Part shown: positions 6,125-6,129 of the stretch, piece by piece
Position numbering within the stretch: position 1 is the first letter of the stretch
Layout: each line of letters begins with the position of its first letter
DNA from: Bacillota bacterium
GTDB taxonomy: Bacteria; Bacillota; UBA4882; JAAYXC01
NCBI GenBank assembly: GCA_012516115.1
Contig: JAAYXC010000072.1
Span: 1 to 6,129, forward strand
DNA length: 6,129 bases
Direction of reading: 5' to 3'
Program-made: the position numbers and the translations under genes
The notes under the pieces: model-generated
Databases searched by the model: none
What the model was told of the DNA's origin: nothing
Seen by the model: only the letters and a program-made list of their open reading frames with translations

Positions 6125-6129
6125 AAAGC

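Overview
The window holds four protein-coding genes, all on the minus strand and all concerned with using cellulose breakdown products. In transcription order (right to left) they are: two inner-membrane permeases of a carbohydrate ABC importer (MalF/UgpA type, then MalG/UgpE type), a secreted glycoside hydrolase family 9 cellulase, and a cytoplasmic GH94 cellobiose phosphorylase whose last ~50 residues run off the left edge. The plus strand carries no gene I can support; its long open frames are antisense shadows of the GC-rich minus-strand genes.

How the genes fit together (inference from known families): the GH9 enzyme cuts beta-1,4-glucan outside the cell, the two permeases form the membrane channel of an importer for the resulting cello-oligosaccharides, and the GH94 enzyme splits cellobiose with phosphate to glucose 1-phosphate and glucose. 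This saves ATP compared with hydrolysis. The solute-binding protein and the ATPase of the importer are not in the window. A binding protein gene probably lies just beyond the right edge; the ATPase may be encoded elsewhere.

Layout: 1-2281 GH94 (partial); 2282-2521 a 240-bp intergenic region rich in inverted repeats; 2522-4201 GH9; 4202-4238 a short gap with a good ribosome binding site; 4239-5162 permease 2; 5162-6118 permease 1, overlapping permease 2 by one base (TGATG). The first three genes are spaced like one operon. GH94 is set apart by the hairpin-rich spacer, the most interesting part of the window: it contains segments that can pair in two mutually exclusive ways, a 15-base palindrome and a terminator-like hairpin. 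It may control GH94 separately, or it may be a dispersed palindromic repeat.

Organism: a bacterium. The GH94 protein resembles, from memory, clostridial cellobiose phosphorylases such as that of Clostridium thermocellum almost from end to end. Together with strong GGGAG/AGGTGG-type ribosome binding sites, this suggests a cellulolytic, probably anaerobic member of the Bacillota, but with higher GC than the classical clostridia. The species cannot be fixed from the window. The pathway itself is known; I see no new enzyme system here.
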